From: Clavelina lepadiformis
Lineage: Eukaryota > Chordata > Ascidiacea > Aplousobranchia > Clavelinidae
Assembly: GCF_947623445.1 (NCBI RefSeq)
Contig: NC_135245.1
Coordinates: 15,321,501 to 15,385,500 of the forward strand
Direction: 5' to 3'
DNA: 64,000 nt
This document shows, one piece after another, positions 35,460 to 45,800 of this stretch. The notes under the pieces were generated by a model. The model had not been told where the DNA came from and made no database searches. It was given only the letters and a program-made list of their open reading frames with translations. The translations under genes were made by a program, and so were the position numbers. Position 1 is the stretch's first letter. The number at the start of each line of letters is the position of its first letter.

Positions 35460-37360
35460 AATTCCGGTGTGCTGAATTCAAAAATGCCGCCAGTTTTCTT
35501 CTATCACGTCAAGTTTTTGCTCTACAGCATACATCCAAAATATGCAACTTTTCACGACTTCAGCTGTATTGTTTTTCCATTTGTAATAGGAATGCACAGG
35601 CTAATCATATTGTAAGTTATATACAAGAAGAATCAACTGAATTATTAAGCAAAAAAGGCACAGGCATCGATTTAGGTCGATGCTTTTCCCCCATTTTTGG
35701 TTGGAGGATGCAATCATCCAACGAAACTAGATAAGAATGGTAAAATTGAAGTTAGTTGCTTTCCACTTTCAACCCTGTATGTACTCGTACTTTCCAGGAA
35801 AACAGACAAGCAATAAAATAATATCTGTTCCTATCCTTGCAGAGTGATGAGTGGTGGTTCCAGGTTCATAAAATTTCACACTATTGTGCAATTTTGCATC
35901 AGTAACTGTCAAATGCCTTTAAAAAAATGACGACTCGGTTACACCACACGTTTAAAAAGCTTGTCAACTGCGCTCAAAACACGTGTTGCCTCGCTTTGAA
36001 GTTGTAGTTTCATAAAAGCGTGGAATGTTTTTTGGAAAAGGAGCGAAGGTATCGTACTTTCGTTCGAGAGAAAGTGCGTTTTTACCATACTTTCGGAGTG
36101 ACAGTAGCTTTGTGTATTGCCATAAAATACAGGGTTTACTGGAGGAGTTGGGAATTCCGATCTACAACTCAATTGAATGGCGAATGTTCATTGACAGCTC
36201 AAAGAGGATCTTAAAGTGCGTCCTTCTCTATAATAGCAATTTATATGGTGCAGTACCAATTGCACATTCAGTTAGTCTTTGTGAAGAATACGGAAACATA
36301 AAAAGAGTCATTGAATTGTTGCAATATCACAAGCACAATTGGATCATATGTGTTGACCTTAAAATGTTATGTTTTCTTCTTGGTCAGCAACACGGATACA
36401 CAAAGTACCCCTGCTATTTGTGTATGTGGGACAGCAGAGCTGGAGATCAGCACTGGGTGGAGAGGAACTGGCCTCCGAGATCTGACCTTAAACCTGGTGA
36501 TCCCAATATTCTACGTGAAACACTTGTTGACAGAGAGAAAATTATTTTCCCACATCTGCATATAAAGCTCGGCCTAATGAGGCAATTCTTTAAAGCATTG
36601 ACAACTGAAAGCAACTGTTTTAATTACCTCGTTTGGGCTTTTCTTGGCCTGTCAATACAAAAAATTAAAGCTGGTGTATTTGATGGTCCACAAATTCGGC
36701 AACTCAACAAAGATGAACGTTTCAGTGGTTCAATGTCAGAATTGGAAGAAAATGCGTGGTTATCATATAAAAACCTTGTCAAGGGATTTCTCGGGAATGC
36801 ACGGGCAGAGAATTATATCGAAATCGTTCTGAAGCTATTGGAAAGCTACAGAGAACTCGGCTGCAACATGAGCATCAAGATGCAGTTTTTGCATAGCCAT
36901 TTTGCTAATTCCCCAGAAAACCTTGCTGCGGTTAGCGATAAGCAAGGAGAAAGATTCCACCAAGATCTGAAGGTGATGGAGGAAAGATATCAGGGAAGAT
37001 GGGACTTACAAATGCTGGCTGACTATTGCTGGAGTATTAAGCGAGAATGCCCACAGCTTGAACATGCCAGGAAAAGCTACAAGCGTAAATTTTTGCCCTA
37101 AAACTCGCACTTTATTTGTCCTGCAGAAGCAATATGCGTTTTAAGGAACAGAATAGAGCTATACAAATGTTTATTTGAAAACCATTGAGTTACTTTCAGT
37201 TGCTTGTAGTTCTTAAAAAGATTTATACAATGAACGCAAATGTCTTAAATGTTGTACTTTTTTGTGGGTTATGAGACAAAGCGGTGGGTGGCTAGCTCAA
37301 AAACTTGACGTGATAGAGAAAAACTGATGTCATTTTTGGAATCAGCGCCCAAAAGTTAGT
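35460..37360 (+). mobile_element. Element of unnamed family nested in the hAT transposon
   Basis: A block at about 35463-35525 and its inverted counterpart at about 37285-37350 share the reading CAAAAACTTGACGTGATAGA plus about 40 further bases at roughly 80 percent by eye. They bracket the 358-residue ORF. I take them as sub-terminal inverted repeats of a separate element inserted into the hAT. Exact ends and target duplication were not resolved. Confidence 0.55.
36025..37101 (+). CDS. Transposon-associated protein of a widespread unnamed metazoan family
   Basis: This intact 358-residue ORF from ATG 36025 belongs to a family I recall from many arthropod, mollusc, cnidarian and vertebrate genomes, always as an uncharacterised multi-copy protein. 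Motifs in order: WRMFIDSSKRILKCVLL (about 53-69), ICVDLKMLCFLLGQQHGYTK (about 108-127), CYLC.WDSRAGDQHW (about 130-145), HLHIKLGLMRQFFKAL (about 178-193), GVFDGPQIRQL (about 217-227), FLGNARAENY (about 256-265), GERFHQDLKVMEERYQGRWD (about 310-329) and the end RKSYKRKFLP. Conserved acidic residues and a Cys/His set (CYLC, HLH, FH) would suit an RNase H-like DDE nuclease, but that is inference. Related proteins seem longer at the N-terminus, so this may be a truncated copy. Confidence 0.7.
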   Translation: MFFGKGAKVSYFRSRESAFLPYFRSDSSFVYCHKIQGLLEELGIPIYNSIEWRMFIDSSKRILKCVLLYNSNLYGAVPIAHSVSLCEEYGNIKRVIELLQYHKHNWIICVDLKMLCFLLGQQHGYTKYPCYLCMWDSRAGDQHWVERNWPPRSDLKPGDPNILRETLVDREKIIFPHLHIKLGLMRQFFKALTTESNCFNYLVWAFLGLSIQKIKAGVFDGPQIRQLNKDERFSGSMSELEENAWLSYKNLVKGFLGNARAENYIEIVLKLLESYRELGCNMSIKMQFLHSHFANSPENLAAVSDKQGERFHQDLKVMEERYQGRWDLQMLADYCWSIKRECPQLEHARKSYKRKFLP

Positions 37361-37642
37361 CAAAAACAATCGTTAGATCGAAGTCAACAAAAATTGTGTT
37401 CCCTTGTGTAATTAAGCATAGGTCATAATTTTCGCGACGGCTTTTCGCCTCAAAACGTAGGGGTCGCAAGAGATACCTTGGTGTGTTGGATAATTTAGAA
37501 TAGTCTGACAAAGAGCATTGCTTATTTCTCTTGTTACGCTGGTGGCAATCCAAATCCTTAATTCTTTTGTTCTCTTCTCCTTCCAACTCCTGTCGCGCGA
37601 ATCACCTTCTTTTTTCTCTTTTTTGAAAGGAGTTTCTTTCCA

Positions 37643-38851
37643 GGTATTGGGAATGATGCACAGCTCATGGTGTTTGTGCGATATGTTGACACAAATGACT
37701 ATGAGGAGCAATTTTTGTTTTGCCGTGCACTTGCCAAAAACACCACTGGAGAGCAAATATTTAAGAAAGTGGATTCGTTCTTTAAAGAACATCAGCTTGA
37801 GTTGTCTGACCGTGTGTCTGTTTGCGCTGATGGCGCTCCTCCGTCCATTATGGGAAGTAAAAAGGGTTTTATGAGTTTCGTGAAAAAGGAAAACAAAAAC
37901 ATTTCAGTTGTTCATTGTCTTCTCCACCGAGAAAATCTGGCAGCAAAAGAGAAACAAGAAGACCTTGCCATAGTTTTCAAAGAAGTTGTTTCTGTGGTCA
38001 ATTTTATTAAATCTCGTCTCTTGCACACTCGTTTATTTCGTGTATTATTTGATGAAATGGGGGCAGAACACAATGGGCTTCTGTTCCATTCAAACATTCG
38101 TTGGTTATCGCGAGGAAAGGTGCTGGAGAGAGTGGCCAACTTACGAGATGAAATCAGCACCTTTTTGAAAGAACAGAAGCATGAATTTGTTGATCGCTTT
38201 AACGATGACAAATGGATTGCCAAATTGCTTTTCTTAGCTGAATTTTCAGCCATATGAACCAATCGAATGGCTCTATGCAGGGAAAAGACAAAAATATTTT
38301 AGATGTAACAGAAAGCATTGATGCGTTCAAAAGTAAGTGGAAAGATGGCTGCTTTTCCAGCGTTGTCTTATTTGTTGAGGAGAAAAAATTGATTTGCGCG
38401 GTATTCGTCGAATCTTTCTTGAGCACCTCAATACATTTGCTTCTGAGCTGGATCGATATATTCCTTTCCACAATTATAACAAGATATTTAACTGGGTACG
38501 AAGTCCTGTTAAGGTGTCAGCGTTAGAGGTTCATTCAGAAATAGACTGCATTGCTGAACAGTTGATTGAACTGCAAAGTCGACAGATGTGGAGAGACAAG
38601 TTCAAAATTGTTTCTCTGACTCAATTTTGGGCGAATGTTCTATCGGAGGAACCTAATCTTTCTGACCTCTGCAAACAAGCAACAATATAGCTCTTTTGCC
38701 TTTTCCGACTACATACTTGTGTGAAGCTGGATTTTCAACATTGGCTATGGTTAAAACCAAGTACCGGAACCAACTTCAACCGGAAGATGATATCAGATGT
38801 GCATTGACGACCATAATTCCTGATTTCGACAAACTTGTGAAACAAGTTTAA
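37643..38851 (+). pseudogene. hAT transposase, C-terminal part, frameshifted (ZBED5/SCAND3-like)
   Basis: The frame at 37667-38257 begins MVFVRYVDTNDYEEQFLFCR and continues through VSVCADGAPPSIMGSKKGF, VVHCLLHRENLAAK and RWLSRGKVLERV, the RNase H-like core of the ZBED5/SCAND3 group of hAT transposases. The frame shifts near 38255 and again near 38390; LRGIRRIFLEHLNTFASELD (about 38390-38450) continues the homology. From 38697 the dimerisation segment LPFPTTYLCEAGFSTLAMVK leads to a stop at 38849-38851. The part before 37643, including the first catalytic Asp, is missing. An acceptor-like TCTTTCCAG sits exactly at the start of the preserved homology. It is not expected to make an active enzyme. 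Confidence 0.8.
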
Positions 38852-39031
38852 CTTCAAGAACAAGATTTATAGTGCATATGTGCCCAATAAACAAACCGCT
38901 TCTGCTTTTTTATCTTACTGTTTTAGTGTTGAACTAACTTATTTTTGTTCCTATTACCTGAGTCCGCGAATACTTATGCTAATGGGAAAATAGTCCGTGG
39001 GCTAAAAAGGTTGAGAAACACTGGTATAGAT

Positions 39032-40199
39032 CAACAGACAAAGAAAGCAAACAATAAATACCAATTTCTCGGAATGTAAGTTCGCCATAAATTACGTAGG
39101 CGGTTCAGTCGATAATATAAGTCATCTCGAAAAATAGAACCTTCCCGTTGGACACCCCTGCATTACGTTATTTGCTCTCCTGGAGGGACAACATACAGCA
39201 GTTGGTATACATCGCAAGTTTCATTTATTTTCTATAACTTAAATCTAGTTTTCTGTGCCCTACATTCCCATTGCAAAAGTGAAGAATTCAGCAAATTAAC
39301 AAACACATTGCTCCAAAATGTTGCTAATATATAATTTAAATGAAGTATTGCCTACGTACATAGCGACAATGCAATTCCCAGACTGATTTGCTGGTGGTAG
39401 AGGGACAGCGGTGTGGACTGTTGAGACAATACCGTTAAGTTTAAATTTTGACACATAGCCTAACCCTTACGTTCGTGTGATGTAAATGGGAAAAAGTAAA
39501 TATAGTTGCAGTTAGTTAAACATGAGCAAACCCACAAATGAAAAGATTGAAGCGCGAAAATTAAAACTTGTCAACAATTTCGACATTTTCAGAGAATTTG
39601 AGTTTGGGCAGTTAGTAGGAACGTAAATAAATTTGTGGAAATCGCCAAAATGTTTAGTTATAATTCTTTTGTTGATATTCAAAATATTTTTCTTGCGTTA
39701 TCCAGTATATTGAATTGAGACAAGAACTAGAAACCCGCGGGCCATGGCAAATGACTTGCTATAGAGCTAGGAAGTACGCGATTGTTGATCTTTGCTGTCG
39801 CACCATGATGTGTCGAGCATCAACACCCAGGGTCGGATTAACCAACCGCTGGGCCCGTGGAAAGTTTAGCGGATCCTTCGAAAATATTTATTTATAACAA
39901 TTAGTCATTTTAAGCTTTTTTAAAGTTAGTTTTCAAAAAACTGCTTTATATGTATATTATATACCTATACAAGAAAATTAATGTCATATTATGCAAAAGT
40001 TTCTCAGCTGAATAAAACATATAATTATTGACTTGAGATGGCCATGTGGCAGCCGCCACTACGTTAATGCAATCCTTGTAGTACCTACAGTGCTTCATAA
40101 AAACTAGATGATAAGTCCGAGAATGCTATTAGCCAGAAGGGGTAAGCAACGCTTTTGAGAAATAAAAAAAAAGTTGTTTGTTGTAATCAACGTGTCACC
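39032..40199. other. Intergenic with transposon crumbs, no supported gene
   Basis: Contains a hAT-type end GTTGGACACCCCTG at 39147-39160 and a CAGGGTCGGATTAACCA phrase near 39830 that resembles other hAT termini. Neither has a proven partner. Confidence 0.45.
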
Positions 40200-40674
40200 A
40201 ATACTGCGAGCACCTATCGACAGAGGCCTTTTGGTGCGTGCGTTGAACATCGACTATCTTAATTGTTGTGTCTGTTTAAGGACAGCGCTAATATTTTCAT
40301 TCATTTTATTTTTCGCTTTCAATATGAGGGACGAAAAGTTGTGCCGACAGGTGGTTGCAAACATATTAGCAGTTACGATGACAATTTCCAGAAGTTAGAC
40401 AGGCGAATGTGACAAGGCCTCCAGGTAATGTTCCCTCTAAGCTGCGCGCGTGCGCAAATGCGCACTGTTGACACGGTCTCCGCGCAAAGAAAATCTGTGC
40501 TGCGCACAAGAAAAAAAATCCAACCTGAATTGAAAATAAACGCATCATAATGGCCACAGTGCGCACGTCTGATGTGGCTCACAGTGGTCCAAGTGACCGC
40601 TCAGGGAGTTAGTGTGTTTGCTCAGACTCGTGAAAAATTAGAGGGAACATTGCCTCCAGGGCAAAAACGTGCAT
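40200..40674 (-). pseudogene. Decayed relative of the 54111-54434 gene, split by a MITE
   Basis: On the minus strand the start region (ATG 40674) reads MHVFALEALSHSPV, matching MPVFALEALPHLPV of the 54-kb ORF. A stop follows after 14 codons and the rest drifts through several frames. Nucleotide similarity extends upstream of the start codon as well (about 40680-40850 against 54430-54620), so this was a genomic duplication and not a processed copy. A hAT MITE lies inside the block at 40426-40652, in the bases that match the early codons. Confidence 0.6.
40426..40652. mobile_element. 227-bp hAT MITE with 8-bp target duplication
   Basis: Ends read TAATGTTCCCTCTAA on the left and the complement of CAATGTTCCCTCTAA on the right, differing only at the first base. 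Identical CCTCCAGG flanks the element at 40418-40425 and 40653-40660. The inside is rich in GCGCGTGCGCAAATGCGCAC-type words. The empty-site reading is preserved in the related locus near 54410 (GCCTCCAGGGCAAA), which confirms the borders. Confidence 0.9.
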
Positions 40675-40859
40675 TACGGGCTGATATGAGAATGTAAAAA
40701 GTTACTAACGTGTTAGCATGGCCACCAATCCCAAATTACAAAAAACATAAATTAAACACATTTAATACTGTATAAAACAGAAGTTAAGCTGATAGTTTGG
40801 CAGAACATAAGCTTTGTCTTGAAATAGCGTTGCAGAAAATAAGATTTTCGTTAACTGTG

Positions 40860-42679
40860 GTCGCATTTGCAAGCTTTGTAGTCGACAGTTTAGCGAATAA
40901 ACGTTAATTATAGTGGACACGAAAAAAATACGCCCCTTCCCGCATCCTCTATTTATTTGCAGTAGACGTCAAGACTTACTGTACACACTACAATGGTTTC
41001 GAACTAAATTGCTACAACTGCTTAAGCTTTGTGGACAAGAACAGGCGACAGAGAGGTATGCATATATATTATGTATCGTTTATCAAGTCCTTGCTTTCGG
41101 TCAAGATAAAAATGAAGAAAAATGAAAAAAGCCAGAAAAGGCGAAAATAATCTGGGTCAAAAGCAAGCATAAATAGTAAATACAGTAGTGTGAATTAGCG
41201 CAATAAAAATGTTTACATGTAAAAACAACACGTGGGAAATGCGAGCAAGCAATAGTTACAAACACAATGAAACTGTGCAGTGGTTGCTTCCGGTTAGTGT
41301 ATGTTATTCGGCTAACAGCTGGAAGTTCAGTAGTTACAGAAAACATCTTGTGCCAATATAGCAGCTCTTTCTTTATATACATCATTTACAATAAAAAAAA
41401 AAACAGTAAAAAATAATTAATAAATTCACTGTTAAGCTTATGGCAAACACACAACACAGATAATTTCCATATCGTACCTAACCCACAACCGCAGGTACTT
41501 CGTAGAAAAAAAATAGCAAAAAACGTTCAAATATAAAAGGTAGGTCTGCAGATGGTGGAAGTCGGTTTCACTGGTACTTGGGCTGATTAGTCACATGCAA
41601 TCATTACAACAATGCAGCATTGTCTTTCTCGAAAGCTATTCGTTTATGAAGCTTGTATGAAAATGCACGTGAGACAAAAGTAAATTTTTAGCATTTACGA
41701 CAATGTGTGTTGTAAAGTTATCGAGTTAAATTCTTTTTTTAATTAAGTAACGACCACTCGGTTTTGAGATAAAAATTGAAGAAACAGCAGATCGTTGTTC
41801 AAGTTTTGACAAAAGAAGTCTTTCCAGAAAAACAATAAATACATTTGCTTGTGCCACAATAACGCAACAACAAAGTGCTAAAAAATGAAAATCGGGAGAA
41901 GCACTTTGGAGTCTGATAACTACGAAGTTTCTGTGGATCTGTTGTGTAAGAGCAAATGTTTTCATAATTTAATACTCTTGTTACCTGACACAGCAAACCA
42001 ATCATGACAACGGATGTTTAAGTGCAGTGCATTTTCAAAACAGTGTGAACATACATTGTACAATAAACAAAAACGTGCCATACAAAAACGCCATATATGA
42101 GATTTATCACTTAAATTAAAACTAGATATCGTGGGCACTTTTATAGATTACTGGAGAAACGTCTGCTACATATAGAACGAGACGTCTGAAAGTAAAAAAT
42201 GTCATCTCATGACAGATAAAGACATTAAAAGGAGATAAAACTTTGTTAATTGCGTCAATAAAAGTCCTTAAATCCGATGATATCATCATATGCAGTCTGG
42301 TCTTAATCAAGATCCGTTCATCAATTCTTCAAGTGATTTTGTTTGATCTTGATTGTGAAGTAATAATGCCTGCTTTACTTTCTTGCTCGGAAAACCCATC
42401 GCTAAAAACTGCTGTTGCAAAGTTAGGAAAGGTTTGGCCTGTAAATAGCAAAGTATCATACGTAAGGCAAAATAACATGAAAAATTCAGTATGGCCGAAT
42501 TAATAGATTAAGCGACACATCCAAAAACAAACATTCTAATAAACAAAACCACCTAGTGATTGCATTAATAATTAAAATTTACATTAAACGTAGAAACTTA
42601 TGGAGCGATGCACAAATAACTTAATTATAGACTGTGAGAATATTTTGTTATGTGCAGGTAAATATTTTACTTAGTAAAT
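40860..42679. other. Intergenic downstream of UBAP1, no supported gene
   Basis: AT-rich with scattered short frames on both strands; none shows recognisable similarity or paired splice sites. Confidence 0.45.
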
Positions 42680-42685
42680 TTTATT
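42680..42685 (-). terminator. UBAP1 polyadenylation signal
   Basis: TTTATT on the plus strand is AATAAA for the UBAP1 transcript, about 190 bases beyond its stop codon. Confidence 0.5.
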
Positions 42686-42876
42686 GTATGTGAGGTGAAC
42701 AACAGTTGCCAGAATCCTAAAAAATTATCCGTTTTGCAGAAGCCTGGCAATGCCTCAATAGTCAATACGAACAGATGGGCCTAACTCTGCTGCCAGCCAC
42801 GTGTTGCATTCAACACAGCATTTCCACACAACAGACACTAGACATTTGATATTTCCTATCTGGCGGTTTGGCGCGC

Positions 42877-45800
42877 TTATTTAACTTCAAATACATCCTC
42901 TAAATAACTTATCACCTCTTCTTCTTTTCCATTGAAAACTTCCAGGGCGTCCTCAATGTCATCAGTCGAAAAACCTTCTTCCGACAACCTCTGAAGTATG
43001 CAGAGATGATCAATGACCTGAAAAATATTCTTGCTCTGTGTTATAGTGAATACACTAGTGGTTGGCAACATGCAACTCAAATACCTTTACACAGCTTGCC
43101 TTTAAAGCTTATGCTAATTCAAATGCAAACTAGTGGACATGTAATAGTTGAATACTCCGAACTTTGGAAACTAATAAATGCAGACAACACTACAGGATGT
43201 ACGGCACCATACTCAAACAATTAATGGAAACTAACATATATACACAATTCAAAAGCACCACAGTCCATCAATGGGACAAGTATGAATTGCAACAACAGAG
43301 TTATATCATTACCACCAAACGCCATTCATCACCGCACCCAGTTCAAAACAGCTTGAAATTTCTTATGAAAGGAGTAAATAAGAAATGAAAATAAAACATA
43401 AAGCATTTCATTGATATTCACTTCTTTGTGGTCTTTGCCATATTTCTGCATTGTACGAATCACATCCTCCTCTTTAAATCCCATCGAGATGAAGGCTTGA
43501 GCAAATTCTCTTTCATCCGGCGCTAAGCCACAAATAATACCAGGACTCAGCGGGACAGCCTTATAAGATAAGTGAAATAATGAACAGGCAAAGTCATTAA
43601 ATGCATTACGACTTCAAACAGTAAAATGAAATTAAAATTTTTGACAAGGCAGAAATGTAGAAACTAACTACAGTATAACTGTAATGACAACATGAATTGT
43701 ATAGATGTACTAAATTACCATAACTATTAATTACACAAATGAAATATTAAATTCAAATAATCAAAAGCGTTAGGAAATATTATAAATATTTGTTACAGAA
43801 GCAGTGTTACTTCCTCAAGATATCTCACAAACAGTAAACTTTGTAAACAGATACCTGATAATTAGTTGGTACATGGGAAGATGAATTACCAGGCGCTAGA
43901 GGCTGAAAAATATGTAAAAATCATTTTGCAGTTTGAACCCAAATAGATTAGCCAAATATACACCATTCTAGAGGACTAACCCAAATAAATGATATAATCT
44001 TAAAAGTCTTCAGAGGGAAAATTATTTGACAAACGATTTCACATGACTTTAAATTACACTTGTTGAAGACAAATCAATGGATGATTACATTCCATGGTGA
44101 TTGTGGTTTGTGAGGCAAATAAAATATTCTTAATATTGCATCTTGCAGTAATATAAACCCGTACATATTTAGTACTTTTTGGTATCAAATTTTATGGTAT
44201 TTGTGTGCTTACAAACCCAAACATTTTTTCTCATGGTGTATTTTAAACAAGCTACATAATCTTAGCAGTCAAAACATGTTAACTAAGATAGGTCTTAAAA
44301 TCTGCTCTAGCTACTACTGGCATGAAACATTCAACATGGAGCTGTTATTATAATTATTTACATAAAACTAATCAAGAACTCAAAACTAAGTGATTCAACA
44401 AATTATGATTAACTGATTACAGTTTCATTTTATTCGACCATGCTCAGGAGAACTTCTCTTACATAGCATTCATTGACCACAATGCATGAAATAATTAACC
44501 ACACAAAAATTAAACATCAGTTTTCAAGCTCTTGCATACATTATGCATTTAGTTACACAGCACAGTAAATTGCAAAGTTACACATAAACATATCTAACAT
44601 AATAAACAATCTCATAAACTGATCACTCAATCAGCAAAAAAACTAACTCACACAAATACCAGTAAATTAATTATATATCATAATATCATAGTACCGTATT
44701 TATTAAAACTTAGTACATAAAAAATTGATTACTTTAAGCTCACCAGTGTAAACAAAGAATTGATATTTTAAAACGATGAGTGGATCAACTCACCTGTTTG
44801 ATAACATTACTTGGAAGCTGGGGCAGGCTTGAAAGAGCCTTGTTTATAGTTTCTTCAAACCTGGCTCGCTCCTCAGCGGACTTATTAGCCAAAACTTTAC
44901 TTCTAACGGCCTCGTAAGAAGTTGTGCTAGGCAGTTTTTCCTTATCTTTTGAGTCTGTATTATTGAGTTTTGCTTTGGAAGCAATTGTGCGCGGTTTTAC
45001 TTTCGGTTTTTCCAACTGTGGAATTTTGACGTTTACGTAAGTGTTTTCTGTATGAATGCCTTTGCTGGAATGAATCACAGTTTGCGAATTTGACTGTTCA
45101 ACTTGTAGAAAACTAGGAGACGATGTTTTTCTCGAGGATACATTGGCCCCATTTAACACAGTGGGAGAGGGTGATGACCTTGCAGTTGGCATTTCACTGT
45201 CTGGAGCATTACTCGTAAAATATTGAGGAAGCACGTTTGCACTGGCAGACGATAAATTTTCAGTGGAAACAGTGTCCTCCTCCATAGTGTACTGAACATC
45301 ATCTGTTAAAAGATCAGTGAGTTCATTTACAAGCGAGCTCTTTGCTAAAGCCGGGTCATTTTTGCTTCTTTTTGTGATTTTAACAGACACTTCCTCTGTG
45401 ACGGTCGGTGAATGCTGTCTGATACGTGGAACAGGATGAGTAACAGTTGCAGGAGTGGGTTCCACAATAGCACTACCTAACGGTCAAAACAAGTATAAAC
45501 ACATCAAGACACTGGGAAATTTTTTCACCACTTTTAAGTTAACTTCTAATCTTCTTACAAATGATACTTGAAAAGCTATGAAAAGATATCAGGCTATGGG
45601 TTATTGTGCGTAGAAACTGAAGGTATAACCAGAAATATCTCTTTTAATGACATCTAACAAACTAGCAATCTCTGCATAAACAAAAATGCGACATACTTTT
45701 GGTAACATGCTGTAGAACATCCTTCAGTTCTTTTAAATCATCTATTGATTTTAATTCCATATTTGAGAAAGGGTCTTGATCATTGTTCTCAAATTCATGA

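Larger units (their letters stand above)
35324..39023 (+). mobile_element. hAT transposon, 3.7 kb, with exact 8-bp target duplication
   Basis: The inverted ends read CAGTGTTTCTCAACC (35324-35338) and its complement (39009-39023). They are flanked by identical GTATAGAT at 35316-35323 and 39024-39031, the 8-bp duplication typical of hAT elements. Both sub-terminal regions carry the word AGTCCGCG. The transposase C-terminal two thirds lie at 37643-38851. The N-terminal region has been displaced or lost where a second element (about 35460-37360) sits. The intact target duplication argues for fairly recent insertion. Confidence 0.92.

Noticed and set aside
37412-37874. Long minus- and plus-strand frames between the inner element and the hAT core
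   Set aside because: They overlap each other and the true transposase frame, and show no similarity.
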